Shown piece after piece: positions 27,034 to 35,704 of a stretch of DNA of 64,000 bases. This DNA is from CAYVTV01 sp964526475 (GTDB taxonomy: Bacteria; Bacteroidota; Bacteroidia; Bacteroidales; GCA-2748055), in contig CAZGKF010000004.1 in NCBI GenBank assembly GCA_964526475.1, positions 45,478 through 109,477 of the forward strand. Direction: 5' to 3'. A program made the position numbers and the translations under genes. The notes beneath the pieces are model-generated. The model worked only from the letters and a program-made list of their open reading frames with translations. It searched no databases and was not told where the DNA came from. Numbering within the stretch: position 1 is the first letter of the stretch; each line of letters begins with the position of its first letter.

Positions 27034-27414
27034 CTATCGGTTTCCTTTTTCCTTTGCGTCGATACTAAGAGTTGCATGCGGAACAGCACGAAGTCTTTCT
27101 TTGGGAATAAGTTTCCCTGTCTCCCGGCAGATGCCATAGGTCTTGTTTTCTATTCTGACAAGAGCCCCCTGCAGATGTTGAATAAATTTCTGCTGTCTTT
27201 GGGCAAGTTTTCCGGCTTCTTCTTTGGAAAGGGTAGCAGCTCCTTCTTCCAGCACTTTGAAAGTGGGAGAGGTGTCCTGAGTGTCATTATTATCACTCAT
27301 AGTAATGGAACTCTTGAGAAGCTCATAATCCTGTTTGGCCTTTTCAAGTTTCTGAAGGATGATTTGTCTGAATTCATCCAGTTCCTCGTCTGAATATCTC
27401 GTCTTTTCAGCCAT
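27034..27414 (-). CDS. TraR/DksA-like regulator with degenerate zinc finger
   Basis: 126 residues: an N-terminal coiled-coil region followed by a DksA/TraR C-terminal segment YGICRETGKLIPKERLRAVPHAT. Only one of the four zinc-binding cysteines remains, so metal binding is unlikely even though the fold signature is intact. DksA-family proteins act in the secondary channel of RNA polymerase. The gene lies between ileS and lspA (gap to lspA seven bases), an order common in Bacteroidota, so it is probably in one operon with both. Its regulatory target is unknown. Confidence 0.88.
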   Translation of the reverse strand: MAEKTRYSDEELDEFRQIILQKLEKAKQDYELLKSSITMSDNNDTQDTSPTFKVLEEGAATLSKEEAGKLAQRQQKFIQHLQGALVRIENKTYGICRETGKLIPKERLRAVPHATLSIDAKEKGNR

Positions 27415-27471
27415 ATCTTTAAGAAATTAATTTGCTAAAAGTACATAATTTTTTAATACAAGTATATGTTT

Positions 27472-30400
27472 TTAAGTTATACGGGTAACAATAATACCGG
27501 TTTTTATATCTCCATCAATTTCAATCTCTCCGGAGTCACCATTGAGATTATCCACAAGCTCTATTTTTTTCGCAAGAGTCTGTGATCCAATATAATCGCT
27601 GTATTTGATAACAGCTTCATTTATGGAATCGTGTTTACGGATTTTGACGTAAATCTTATCTGTTACTTCAAATCCGGTTTCTTTCCTTATATTCTGTATT
27701 CGGTTAATAAACTCTCTGGCAATTCCTTCATTCCTGAGTTCATTACTGATGGTAACATCAAGAGCTACGGTAAGCTTACCCTCATTAGCCACCAGCCATC
27801 CGGGGATATCCTCTGATATGATCTCAACATCCACCAGTTGAAGATCTATATCTTCTTCCCCTATACGAATATTTAATTTCCCTTCTTCCTCAAATTTATG
27901 TATATCATTCTGGTTTAAACGTGCAATAGCTGATGATATTTCCTTCATTTTTTTCCCATACTTTGGCCCCAGGCTTTTAAAATCCGGTTTGATACTTTTC
28001 ACCAGAATACCTGAAGTGTCGAAGATATATTCAATTTTCTTTACGTTAACCTCCGAAAGAATAAGCGATTTGACTCTTTCAAGGTTCTCTTTAAATCCTT
28101 TTTCCGGGATCGGGATCATGATCCGGTTAAGAGGCTGCCGTACCTTGATATTCACTTTTCTCCTAAGCCCCAAAACCATGGAAGATACCTTCTGTGCTAT
28201 ATCCATCCTTTCCTCTAAATTTTCATCTATGAAGCCATCCGTATATTCCGGGAAATTCATCAGGTGAATAGAATTTACCTGATGGTGGCCGGTAATATCA
28301 TTCAGATCACAGAATAATTTATCGGAATAAAAGGGGATAACAGGAGAGGCAAGAACGGCTACATTTTCGAGACAGGTATAAAGAGTCTGGTAAGCGGCTA
28401 TTTTATCTTTATCGTACTCCCCTCCCCAGTAACGCTTTCTGTTTAGTCTGACATACCAGTTGCTCAGGTTGTCGTTCACAAAATCCTGTATGAGTCTTGC
28501 TGCCCTTGTAATCTCATAATCAGCATAATTGTTCCTGACTTCCTTAATCAGGGAATGAAGAAGAGAAATAATCCATCTGTCAATTTCCGGACGATCTTCC
28601 AAGGGGATTTCTTTTTCCTTGTATGCAAATCCATCTATGTTCGCATACATGGCAAAGAAATTAAAGGTATTGAAAAGTGTACCGAAAAATTTTCTTTTTA
28701 CCTCATCCAGGCCACCCATATCGAATTTCAGATTATCCCAGGGCTGGGAATTTGTCATCATATACCATCGCAATGAGTCGGAGCCGTATTTCTCAATGGT
28801 TGTGAACGGATCGACAGCATTTCCAAGACGTTTCGACATTTTATTTCCGTTCTTATCAAGAACGAGTCCGTTGGAGATAATGTTTTTGAATGCAACGGAA
28901 TCAAAGAGTAATGCTGCTATCACATGGAGAGTAAAAAACCATCCTCTTGTCTGATCAACACCTTCTGCAATGAAATCTGCCGGGAAATGTGAATTGAAAA
29001 TTTCAGAGTTTTCGAAAGGATAATGTAACTGGGCATAAGGCATGGCCCCTGAATCGAACCATACATCAATAAGATCAGGTTCCCGGAACATTTTTTTGCC
29101 TGAATCGCTCACCAGAATGATCTCATCAACAAATGGACGATGAAGATCGAAAAGGGTATAGTTTTCATTGCTGAAGTCGTTTTCAACAAAACTTTTCAAC
29201 GGATTATCATTCATGAAACCTGCTTTTACAGATCTTTCCATTTCCATTTTAAGTTCAGCAAGCGATCCTATACACTTCTTTTCCTTTTTATCTTCTGAAA
29301 CCCAAATAGGCAGGGGCGTTCCCCAGAACCTGGACCGCGACAGGTTCCAGTCAACCAGATTTTCAAGCCATTTTCCAAACCTTCCTGTTCCGGTGGATTC
29401 CGGTTTCCAGTTGATAGTGTTATTGAGTTCAATCATCCTCTCTTTCAGGGCAGTAGTTCTTATGAACCATGAATCGAGGGGATAATAAAGAACAGGTTTG
29501 TCGGTACGCCAGCAATGGGGATAATTGTGAACGTGTTTTTCAATTCTGAACGCTTTATCCTGGTGCTTAAGATGAACGGCAATATCAACATCCAGAGTTG
29601 GAGAGCCTTTTGGGATACTCTCATCATACTCGTTTTTAACATATCTTCCTGCAAATACCCTGTATTCTTCCACATTTACATTTGAATGAAGGAAAGAAGG
29701 GTCGATATCTTTAATTCTTATTAACCTGCCTTTTTTATCAACGAGTGGACTTATATTTCCTTCCTTGTCTGTAACAGTGAGAGAAGGGAGATTGTATTCC
29801 CTGCTTATCTGGTAGTCGTCTGCCCCAAAAGTAGGAGCTATATGCACAATACCCGTCCCGTCTTCAGTGGTAACAAAGTCGGCTGTAACTACCCGGAAAG
29901 CATTTTCACCCGGATTTACCCATTTGAGAAGCTGTTCATAAGATATCCCTTTAAGGTCTTCACCAGTGCATTCCGATTCAATGCTGAAAGGAATATCTTT
30001 ATCACCCGGATTGTAATCATCAAGCTTCAGGTTTTTGGTTTTTTCAGGAAAATATACTGAAAGCAGGTCTTTGGCGAGAATGACATTTACCGGCTTGCCG
30101 CTGTAAGGGTTAAAGGTACGTACATTTACATATCTGATCTTCGGACCTGTGGCAAGGGCAGTGTTGGAAGGAAGTGTCCAGGGCGTTGTTGTCCATGCGA
30201 GTATGTAAAGAGGTATTTCAGTATTCCGGAAAAGGAATTCTGAATGCCCGTTTTGGATCACTTTAAACATTGCAACGCAGGTAGTATCTTTTATGTCTCT
30301 GTAGCACCCGGGCTGGTTAAGCTCGTGTGTACTGAGACCTGTTCCTGCGGCAGGTGAATAGGGCTGGATGGTATAACCTTTGTAAAGGAGATCCTTCCCG

Positions 30401-30906
30401 TACATCTTTTTCAGTAACCACCATAAGGTTTCTACATAGCGATTATCGAAAGTAATGTAAGGACGATCCATATCTATCCAGTAACCCATTATATCTGTAA
30501 GTTCTTCCCATTCACGGGTGTACTTCATTACTTCTTTTTTGCACGCTTTGTTGAAATTATCAATAGATATTTCCTTACCGATGTTTTCCTTACTAATACC
30601 CAGCATTTGCTCTACAGCCAGTTCTATTGGAAGACCGTGGGTGTCCCATCCTGCTTTTCTTTCTACCCTGTATCCCTCAAGTGTTTTAAACCGGCATATA
30701 ATGTCCTTGATGGTTCGGGAAATTACATGGTGTATCCCGGGTTTCCCGTTGGCAGAGGGGGGCCCTTCATAAAAGATAAATTCCGGAGCATCGTTTCTGA
30801 TGGCAATGCTTTTATGAAAAGTATCTTCCGACTTCCATTTCTTTAATACTTCCCTGTTTATTTCGGCAAGGTCAAAGTTCTTATATTCTTTGAACTTCAT
30901 CTTCAT
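27472..30906 (-). CDS. ileS: Isoleucyl-tRNA synthetase
   Basis: 1144 residues. The class I signature reads PGIHHV (residues 56-61), the phylum-typical variant of HIGH, and the second signature is KMSKR at 689-693. The editing domain (about 200-400) includes WTTTPWTLPSNTALATGP. The C-terminal half is the anticodon-binding region of the longer, eukaryote-like IleRS type. The gene is followed on the same strand by the DksA-like gene and lspA. A TAnnTTTG element lies about 40 bases upstream. Confidence 0.97.
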   Translation of the reverse strand: MKMKFKEYKNFDLAEINREVLKKWKSEDTFHKSIAIRNDAPEFIFYEGPPSANGKPGIHHVISRTIKDIICRFKTLEGYRVERKAGWDTHGLPIELAVEQMLGISKENIGKEISIDNFNKACKKEVMKYTREWEELTDIMGYWIDMDRPYITFDNRYVETLWWLLKKMYGKDLLYKGYTIQPYSPAAGTGLSTHELNQPGCYRDIKDTTCVAMFKVIQNGHSEFLFRNTEIPLYILAWTTTPWTLPSNTALATGPKIRYVNVRTFNPYSGKPVNVILAKDLLSVYFPEKTKNLKLDDYNPGDKDIPFSIESECTGEDLKGISYEQLLKWVNPGENAFRVVTADFVTTEDGTGIVHIAPTFGADDYQISREYNLPSLTVTDKEGNISPLVDKKGRLIRIKDIDPSFLHSNVNVEEYRVFAGRYVKNEYDESIPKGSPTLDVDIAVHLKHQDKAFRIEKHVHNYPHCWRTDKPVLYYPLDSWFIRTTALKERMIELNNTINWKPESTGTGRFGKWLENLVDWNLSRSRFWGTPLPIWVSEDKKEKKCIGSLAELKMEMERSVKAGFMNDNPLKSFVENDFSNENYTLFDLHRPFVDEIILVSDSGKKMFREPDLIDVWFDSGAMPYAQLHYPFENSEIFNSHFPADFIAEGVDQTRGWFFTLHVIAALLFDSVAFKNIISNGLVLDKNGNKMSKRLGNAVDPFTTIEKYGSDSLRWYMMTNSQPWDNLKFDMGGLDEVKRKFFGTLFNTFNFFAMYANIDGFAYKEKEIPLEDRPEIDRWIISLLHSLIKEVRNNYADYEITRAARLIQDFVNDNLSNWYVRLNRKRYWGGEYDKDKIAAYQTLYTCLENVAVLASPVIPFYSDKLFCDLNDITGHHQVNSIHLMNFPEYTDGFIDENLEERMDIAQKVSSMVLGLRRKVNIKVRQPLNRIMIPIPEKGFKENLERVKSLILSEVNVKKIEYIFDTSGILVKSIKPDFKSLGPKYGKKMKEISSAIARLNQNDIHKFEEEGKLNIRIGEEDIDLQLVDVEIISEDIPGWLVANEGKLTVALDVTISNELRNEGIAREFINRIQNIRKETGFEVTDKIYVKIRKHDSINEAVIKYSDYIGSQTLAKKIELVDNLNGDSGEIEIDGDIKTGIIVTRIT

Positions 30907-30943
30907 TGAATGATTTCCTGAAACTATTTTATTAAAAACCGCA

Positions 30944-30951
30944 CAAAGATA
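30944..30951 (-). promoter_or_regulatory. Likely -7 element of the ileS operon
   Basis: The minus strand reads TATCTTTG, matching TAnnTTTG, 38 bases before the ileS start. No TTG is visible at the expected -33 distance, where a long T-run lies instead. Confidence 0.45.
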
Positions 30952-31058
30952 GAAAAAAAAACGATGTGGTATTATTTATAAAGACCATGTTTCATGAAGG
31001 AAATTATGTATCAAAAAAAATTAACTTTGTAAAATAACTATAAAAAGATTTCAAAGAT

Positions 31059-31658
31059 ATGTTCTCAGGAATTGTTGAAGAAGCTGCAACTGTTGTAAGG
31101 ATTGAAAAGGAAAAAGAAAACCTGCACATGACAATGAACTGTTCGTTTGTTCAGGAGCTTAAAATTGACCAGAGTATTTCACATAATGGTGTTTGCCTTA
31201 CAGTAGTTTCAAAAGATGATAAAACTTATACGGTAACGGCAATAAAGGAGACTCTGCTGAAATCAAATCTGGGCGGGCTAAAACCGGGTGATAAGATTAA
31301 TCTGGAAAGAAGTATGAAAATAGACAGCCTCCTTGACGGCCATCTGGTTCAGGGCCATGTCGATACCACTGCCGTGTGTACAGATGTCAGAGAAGCTGAG
31401 GGAAGCTGGTATTTCAGGTTTGAATTTAAGCCCGCATCGGATGAACATATTACTGTGGAAAAAGGATCGGTGGCGGTAAACGGTGTAAGCCTTACTGTTG
31501 TTAACTCACAGGATCGTTCCTTTGAAGTTGCCATTATTCCATATACATATGAGGTGACAAACTTTCACCAGATAAAAAAGGGAACGAATGTAAATATTGA
31601 ATTCGATATTATCGGGAAATATGTTGCAAAGATATTAAAACAGCAACTTGGGAAATAA
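31059..31658 (+). CDS. ribE: Riboflavin synthase, alpha subunit
   Basis: 199 residues with the expected internal duplication of two lumazine-binding domains. The first begins MFSGIVEEAATV and contains SISHNGVCLTV; the second contains HLVQGHVDTTA and SVAVNGVSLTVV. The enzyme converts two 6,7-dimethyl-8-ribityllumazine molecules to riboflavin. No other rib gene and no FMN riboswitch are visible here. TAACTTTG at 31022-31029 may be the -7 element. cysS follows 11 bases downstream, so the two genes may be co-transcribed. Confidence 0.96.
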   Translation: MFSGIVEEAATVVRIEKEKENLHMTMNCSFVQELKIDQSISHNGVCLTVVSKDDKTYTVTAIKETLLKSNLGGLKPGDKINLERSMKIDSLLDGHLVQGHVDTTAVCTDVREAEGSWYFRFEFKPASDEHITVEKGSVAVNGVSLTVVNSQDRSFEVAIIPYTYEVTNFHQIKKGTNVNIEFDIIGKYVAKILKQQLGK

Positions 31659-31669
31659 AACGGTTTTTA

Positions 31670-33133
31670 ATGAATAAACTTGTTATATACAATTCCCTGA
31701 CACGGGAAAAAGAGGTTTTTGAACCCCGGACCCCGCCATATACGGGTATTTATGTTTGCGGTCCTACAGTTTATGGCGATGCACATCTCGGACATGCCCG
31801 GCCTGCCATTACTTTTGATCTTCTGTTCAGGTATCTGAAATATTGTGGTTATAAGGTGAGATATGTGCGTAATATTACCGATGTTGGTCATCTCGAAAAT
31901 GATGAGGATCAGGGAGAAGATAAAGTTGGAAAGAAAGCCAGAATAGAGCAGAAGGAGCCCATGGAGGTAGTACAGCATTATATTAACCTCTATCATGAAT
32001 GTATGCGGAAGCTGAATGTTCTTCCCCCTTCCATAGAACCACTGGCATCAGGGCATATAATTGAACAACAGGAAATGATTAAAAAGATAATCGGTAACGG
32101 GTATGCCTATGAAGCGAATGGTTCGGTTTATTTCGATGTGGAAAAATATAACAAGGATCATAATTATGGAAAACTGTCCGGAAGGAAAACGGAAGACATG
32201 ATGACCAATACAAGAAAACTCGATGGGCAGGAGGAAAAAAGAAATCCTCTGGATTTTGCTGTCTGGAAAAAAGCAGGCCCCTTACACCTTATGCGCTGGC
32301 CATCACCATGGAGTGAAGGATTTCCCGGATGGCACATCGAATGTTCGGCTATGTCGGAAAAATATCTTGGACAGGTTTTCGATATCCATGGAGGAGGAAT
32401 GGATCTTTTATTTCCTCATCATGAATGTGAGATTGCCCAGACTGTTGCCGCTAACGGTAAAGAATCAGCGCGTTACTGGATGCATAACAATATGATTACA
32501 ATTGAGGGACAAAAAATGGGAAAGTCACTCGGGAATTTTATTACTCTCGATGAAATATTCAGCGGTTCACATAAGATACTGGAAAAAGCATTTTCTCCTA
32601 TGACTGTTCGTTTCTTTATACTTCAATCACATTACCGGAGCACGCTTGATTTCTCCTGTGATGCCCTTAAAGCTTCAGAGAAAGGACTTCAGAGACTTAC
32701 AGAAGCAATGGAGAATATGAAAAAGATAGAATTATCAGAAAAGACCACCGTTAATATCTCAGAAATTGAGAATTCCTGTTATGCTGCCATGAATGATGAC
32801 CTGAACAGCCCGGGTGCCATTGCCGGATTATTTGATGCAGTAAAAATTATAAACATTCTGAGAGAGGGTAAAGAACAGATAACAGGCAATGACCTGGTAA
32901 GCTTATCATCTTTCCTGCATGGTTTTACTTCTGATGTCTTAGGGCTTATACCTGAAAATCCTGAAAATATTGAAAGCGATACAGAAAGGCTTATTGATGC
33001 TATTTTAAGGATAAGACAGAAGGTGAGGGAAAGAAAGGATTTTGTTGTCTCAGACCTTATAAGGGAGGAGCTTGCCAGGCTGGGCATTGAAATAATGGAT
33101 ACCAAAAACGGTATGGAATGGAAAAAAAATTAG
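31670..33133 (+). CDS. cysS: Cysteinyl-tRNA synthetase
   Basis: 487 residues. The class I motif is HLGH at 39-42 and the zinc-site cysteine Cys30 lies in YVCGPTVYG. HIECSAMS and HHECEIAQ complete the zinc-binding and active-site regions. The second signature is KMGKS near 282-286. The C-terminal anticodon-binding helical domain ends with the usual short basic tail. It follows ribE closely on the same strand and converges with the histidine kinase gene, whose stop is 16 bases away. Confidence 0.97.
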   Translation: MNKLVIYNSLTREKEVFEPRTPPYTGIYVCGPTVYGDAHLGHARPAITFDLLFRYLKYCGYKVRYVRNITDVGHLENDEDQGEDKVGKKARIEQKEPMEVVQHYINLYHECMRKLNVLPPSIEPLASGHIIEQQEMIKKIIGNGYAYEANGSVYFDVEKYNKDHNYGKLSGRKTEDMMTNTRKLDGQEEKRNPLDFAVWKKAGPLHLMRWPSPWSEGFPGWHIECSAMSEKYLGQVFDIHGGGMDLLFPHHECEIAQTVAANGKESARYWMHNNMITIEGQKMGKSLGNFITLDEIFSGSHKILEKAFSPMTVRFFILQSHYRSTLDFSCDALKASEKGLQRLTEAMENMKKIELSEKTTVNISEIENSCYAAMNDDLNSPGAIAGLFDAVKIINILREGKEQITGNDLVSLSSFLHGFTSDVLGLIPENPENIESDTERLIDAILRIRQKVRERKDFVVSDLIREELARLGIEIMDTKNGMEWKKN

Positions 33134-33149
33134 ATTTATAGGTTCTTAC

Positions 33150-34187
33150 TTATGCTTTTTTCAATGTGAAGGTAAAAGAACTCCCTTTCTCAAGTTTACT
33201 TCTAACATTAATGGTCTGGTTATGGGCTTCGATGATATGTTTTACAATTGCAAGTCCCAGTCCCGTTCCTCCCTGGTCACGTGAACGTGACTTATCTGTA
33301 CGGAAGAATCTCTCAAAAATTCTTGGGATATCTTTTTCAGGAATACCTATTCCATTATCCGATATCTCTACAAGAACACTTTCCCCCATATCCATAAAAC
33401 TTACTGTGGTTTTACCATCCTTGGTTCCGTAATTAATAGAATTTATGATGAGATTATTTAATACTTCATGTATTCTTTTCCTGTCAGCAATTACTTTCAA
33501 AGGTTTACTGTAGGCACTTCCAAAAACAAGTTTGATTGATTTTTTTTTTGCCATTATTTCCATCATTTCAAAGATCTCTTCCACAAGTTTTATAAGATCA
33601 AATTTTTCCACGGTTAGTTTCAGCTCCCCTGATTCAAGACGTGAAATAGACTCCAGATCTTCCACTATAGAGATCATCCTGTTAATGCTTTTTTCAGTTC
33701 TTTCCAGGTAAAGACGATTGATGGAATGATCTTCAAGACCTCCGTCGAGAAGAGTGAGAATGTATCCCTGAATATTGAATATCGGAGTTTTCAGTTCATG
33801 CATCACATTGCCGAGGAAATCTTTACGGTATTTTTCCAGCTGTTTGAGCTTTTTGATTTCTTTGCTTTTATTATCAGCCCAATATTCCACCTCCCTGTTA
33901 ACATGTGAAATAATATCCTTGTCGAGTTGTTTCTTAAATTCTTTTTGTGTGAGGGTATATTCATGAATGGCCTTATAGATGGGCTGGATTTTTTTTAAAA
34001 TGAAATTGGTCAGAGTATAATATATAAGTGCATAGGTAATAAGAGCAAAGATCAGTATAAACGACGTAAGAGATATCCATTGACTTTCAAAATGGAAGAC
34101 CTTTAATATATATATAATACCTCCGAACAGGAAACTGATCAGCAGTGTAATAAACAGTGCAAGTTCTTTGGGTGTATAGGATTTCAT
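33150..34187 (-). CDS. PhoR-like sensor histidine kinase
   Basis: 345 residues. Two membrane helices (about 10-30 and 38-60) enclose only a very short external loop. A coiled linker leads to the HisKA domain with His130 in NVMHELKTP, then the ATPase domain with NNLIINSINYG (N box), DNGIGIPEKD (G1) and GGTGLGLAIVKHI (G2). It is an intact kinase, but no response regulator gene lies next to it, unlike the usual pairing. The short periplasmic part suggests sensing within the membrane or through a partner. Confidence 0.9.
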   Translation of the reverse strand: MKSYTPKELALFITLLISFLFGGIIYILKVFHFESQWISLTSFILIFALITYALIYYTLTNFILKKIQPIYKAIHEYTLTQKEFKKQLDKDIISHVNREVEYWADNKSKEIKKLKQLEKYRKDFLGNVMHELKTPIFNIQGYILTLLDGGLEDHSINRLYLERTEKSINRMISIVEDLESISRLESGELKLTVEKFDLIKLVEEIFEMMEIMAKKKSIKLVFGSAYSKPLKVIADRKRIHEVLNNLIINSINYGTKDGKTTVSFMDMGESVLVEISDNGIGIPEKDIPRIFERFFRTDKSRSRDQGGTGLGLAIVKHIIEAHNQTINVRSKLEKGSSFTFTLKKA

Positions 34188-34300
34188 AACAATATGAATT
34201 GGTTTTCTGATTGTAAAAGTAGTAATAGTTTGGGAATTGAGGGAGTATTAATAATATCCGGATAATCTACACTATCTGTGTTTCATGTTTTTATCAGAAC

Positions 34301-34684
34301 TTATGTACCTGCAGGAATATCTTTTTCGAATTTCGGGTCCTGTCGTTGCAGTGTGTCGAGAATAAGATTGAGTTTCATCAGAACATCATTGTATACTCTT
34401 TCATACCTTACAGGGTTCCTGCTGTAAGCAGAAACAGTAGAGTCAAATTTCTCCCTCGTATATCCATACTTTTGGAAAATGGAACCGTAAATATCCACAG
34501 TATCCTGAGAAGAGTATTTGCCATAGAAAGGAGGGCTGTCTATCATTGCGTCCATTAGATGCATTTCCACAAGTATAGTAATAAAATCATCTCTCGGGAT
34601 GGTATTTTTTCTTCTGAATTTTGTCGGGTCAGTTTTAGCGCAGCAGGTCAGGAATAAAAATATCAAAATAGTAATACGATACAT
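34301..34684 (-). CDS. DUF4296 lipoprotein
   Basis: 127 residues. The short N-terminal signal ends in a lipobox-like LTCCAK. The rest matches DUF4296, with IPRDDFITILVEMHLMDAMI and the repeat-like segment YGYTREKFDSTVSAYSRNP. The family is nearly restricted to Bacteroidota and its function is unknown. It stands alone between the histidine kinase gene and the PorP/SprF gene. Confidence 0.82.
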   Translation of the reverse strand: MYRITILIFLFLTCCAKTDPTKFRRKNTIPRDDFITILVEMHLMDAMIDSPPFYGKYSSQDTVDIYGSIFQKYGYTREKFDSTVSAYSRNPVRYERVYNDVLMKLNLILDTLQRQDPKFEKDIPAGT

Positions 34685-34805
34685 GGCTTAAGTAATTTAA
34701 AGTCTTCAGCCCATGTTTAATATATAAACGAGCTAAAATGTAAAGGTAAAATAAATTCAGAAATGAAAATTTAGAAATCCCGGAAAACAAAAGAGGAGAA
34801 AAAAA

Positions 34806-35702
34806 TTACCTTCTAATATCATTGAATTTATATCCAATCATAAGTTCATGCGTGCCGGAATTATATTTCCTTAATCCGGTAACGCCAATGTCATATGCAT
34901 AACCGAAATAGAATTTTTCGTCATAGAAATATCCGAGCAAAACGGAAACAGCATCTTTCATTCTGAAGGAGAGTCCACCCCATATCATATCCTGGTATAC
35001 AACTCTGGTGGTCAGGTCGAACTGGAAAATTTTTGGTGCTGTACCTTTTATGATAATGGAAGGTTCAATTTTATAATCCCGGTTTATTTCATAAATATAT
35101 CCACCGGTCAGGTAAAAATGACTTTTCAGTTTGTTTAAACCGGTTTTTTCTTCAAATATTCTGAGGGAGTTGTTAAAGAGCTGAGCAACAGAAAATCCTG
35201 CATAAAAGTCTTCGGCATATGCATAGAACCCAATACTGGCATCTGGCACATAAGCTGAATATACAGTTGGTTGTATGGCAATATCAGATGGATCCTTTGA
35301 TGTCAGTTGTGAACCGTCGATCTTATATTGCATTATACCGAATGAAATTCCTCCTGAAAGCCGGATATCTCTGTTTATTTCTATGTTGTATGCATATGCT
35401 CCGGTTATACCTGTCCTGCTCGTAGGGCCGGTAACATCGTTATAGAAATATCCTCCAAAGCCCATGTCCATATCCGAATGTGGACCATAAACGCTGAGTG
35501 TATTTGTAAGCGGGGGATCATTTAGTCCAACCCACTGGAAACGGTGGTTACTACGGATATTGTAATGATTTTTAGTTCCTGCAATAGCGGGATTAATAAT
35601 GAAGTCATTGAACATATACTGGGTAAAATGCGGACTTTGCTGGGCGAAAGCTTCTGCCAGTACCAGTATGAATATTGCTGCTGAGAGTATTGTCTTTTTC
35701 AT
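34806..35702 (-). CDS. PorP/SprF family type IX secretion membrane protein
   Basis: 298 residues with a signal peptide (ending about residue 20, AEAFAQ). It has the family start QSPHFTQYMFNDFIINPAIAG, followed by alternating amphipathic strands of an outer-membrane barrel and a C-terminal HELMIGYKFN. Members work with large type IX secretion substrates: in Flavobacterium, SprF is needed for surface display of SprB. It follows the 1630-residue repeat protein gene by only two bases, matching the sprB-sprF pairing. Confidence 0.93.
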   Translation of the reverse strand: MKKTILSAAIFILVLAEAFAQQSPHFTQYMFNDFIINPAIAGTKNHYNIRSNHRFQWVGLNDPPLTNTLSVYGPHSDMDMGFGGYFYNDVTGPTSRTGITGAYAYNIEINRDIRLSGGISFGIMQYKIDGSQLTSKDPSDIAIQPTVYSAYVPDASIGFYAYAEDFYAGFSVAQLFNNSLRIFEEKTGLNKLKSHFYLTGGYIYEINRDYKIEPSIIIKGTAPKIFQFDLTTRVVYQDMIWGGLSFRMKDAVSVLLGYFYDEKFYFGYAYDIGVTGLRKYNSGTHELMIGYKFNDIRR

Positions 35703-35704
35703 TT

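Noticed and set aside
27989..30846. Several 70-110 codon plus-strand frames inside ileS
   Set aside because: Shadow frames opposite a long conserved gene, with no independent support.
30907..31058. FMN riboswitch upstream of ribE
   Set aside because: The upstream gap is about 150 bases of AT-rich sequence shared with the ileS promoter and shows no aptamer-like conserved elements.
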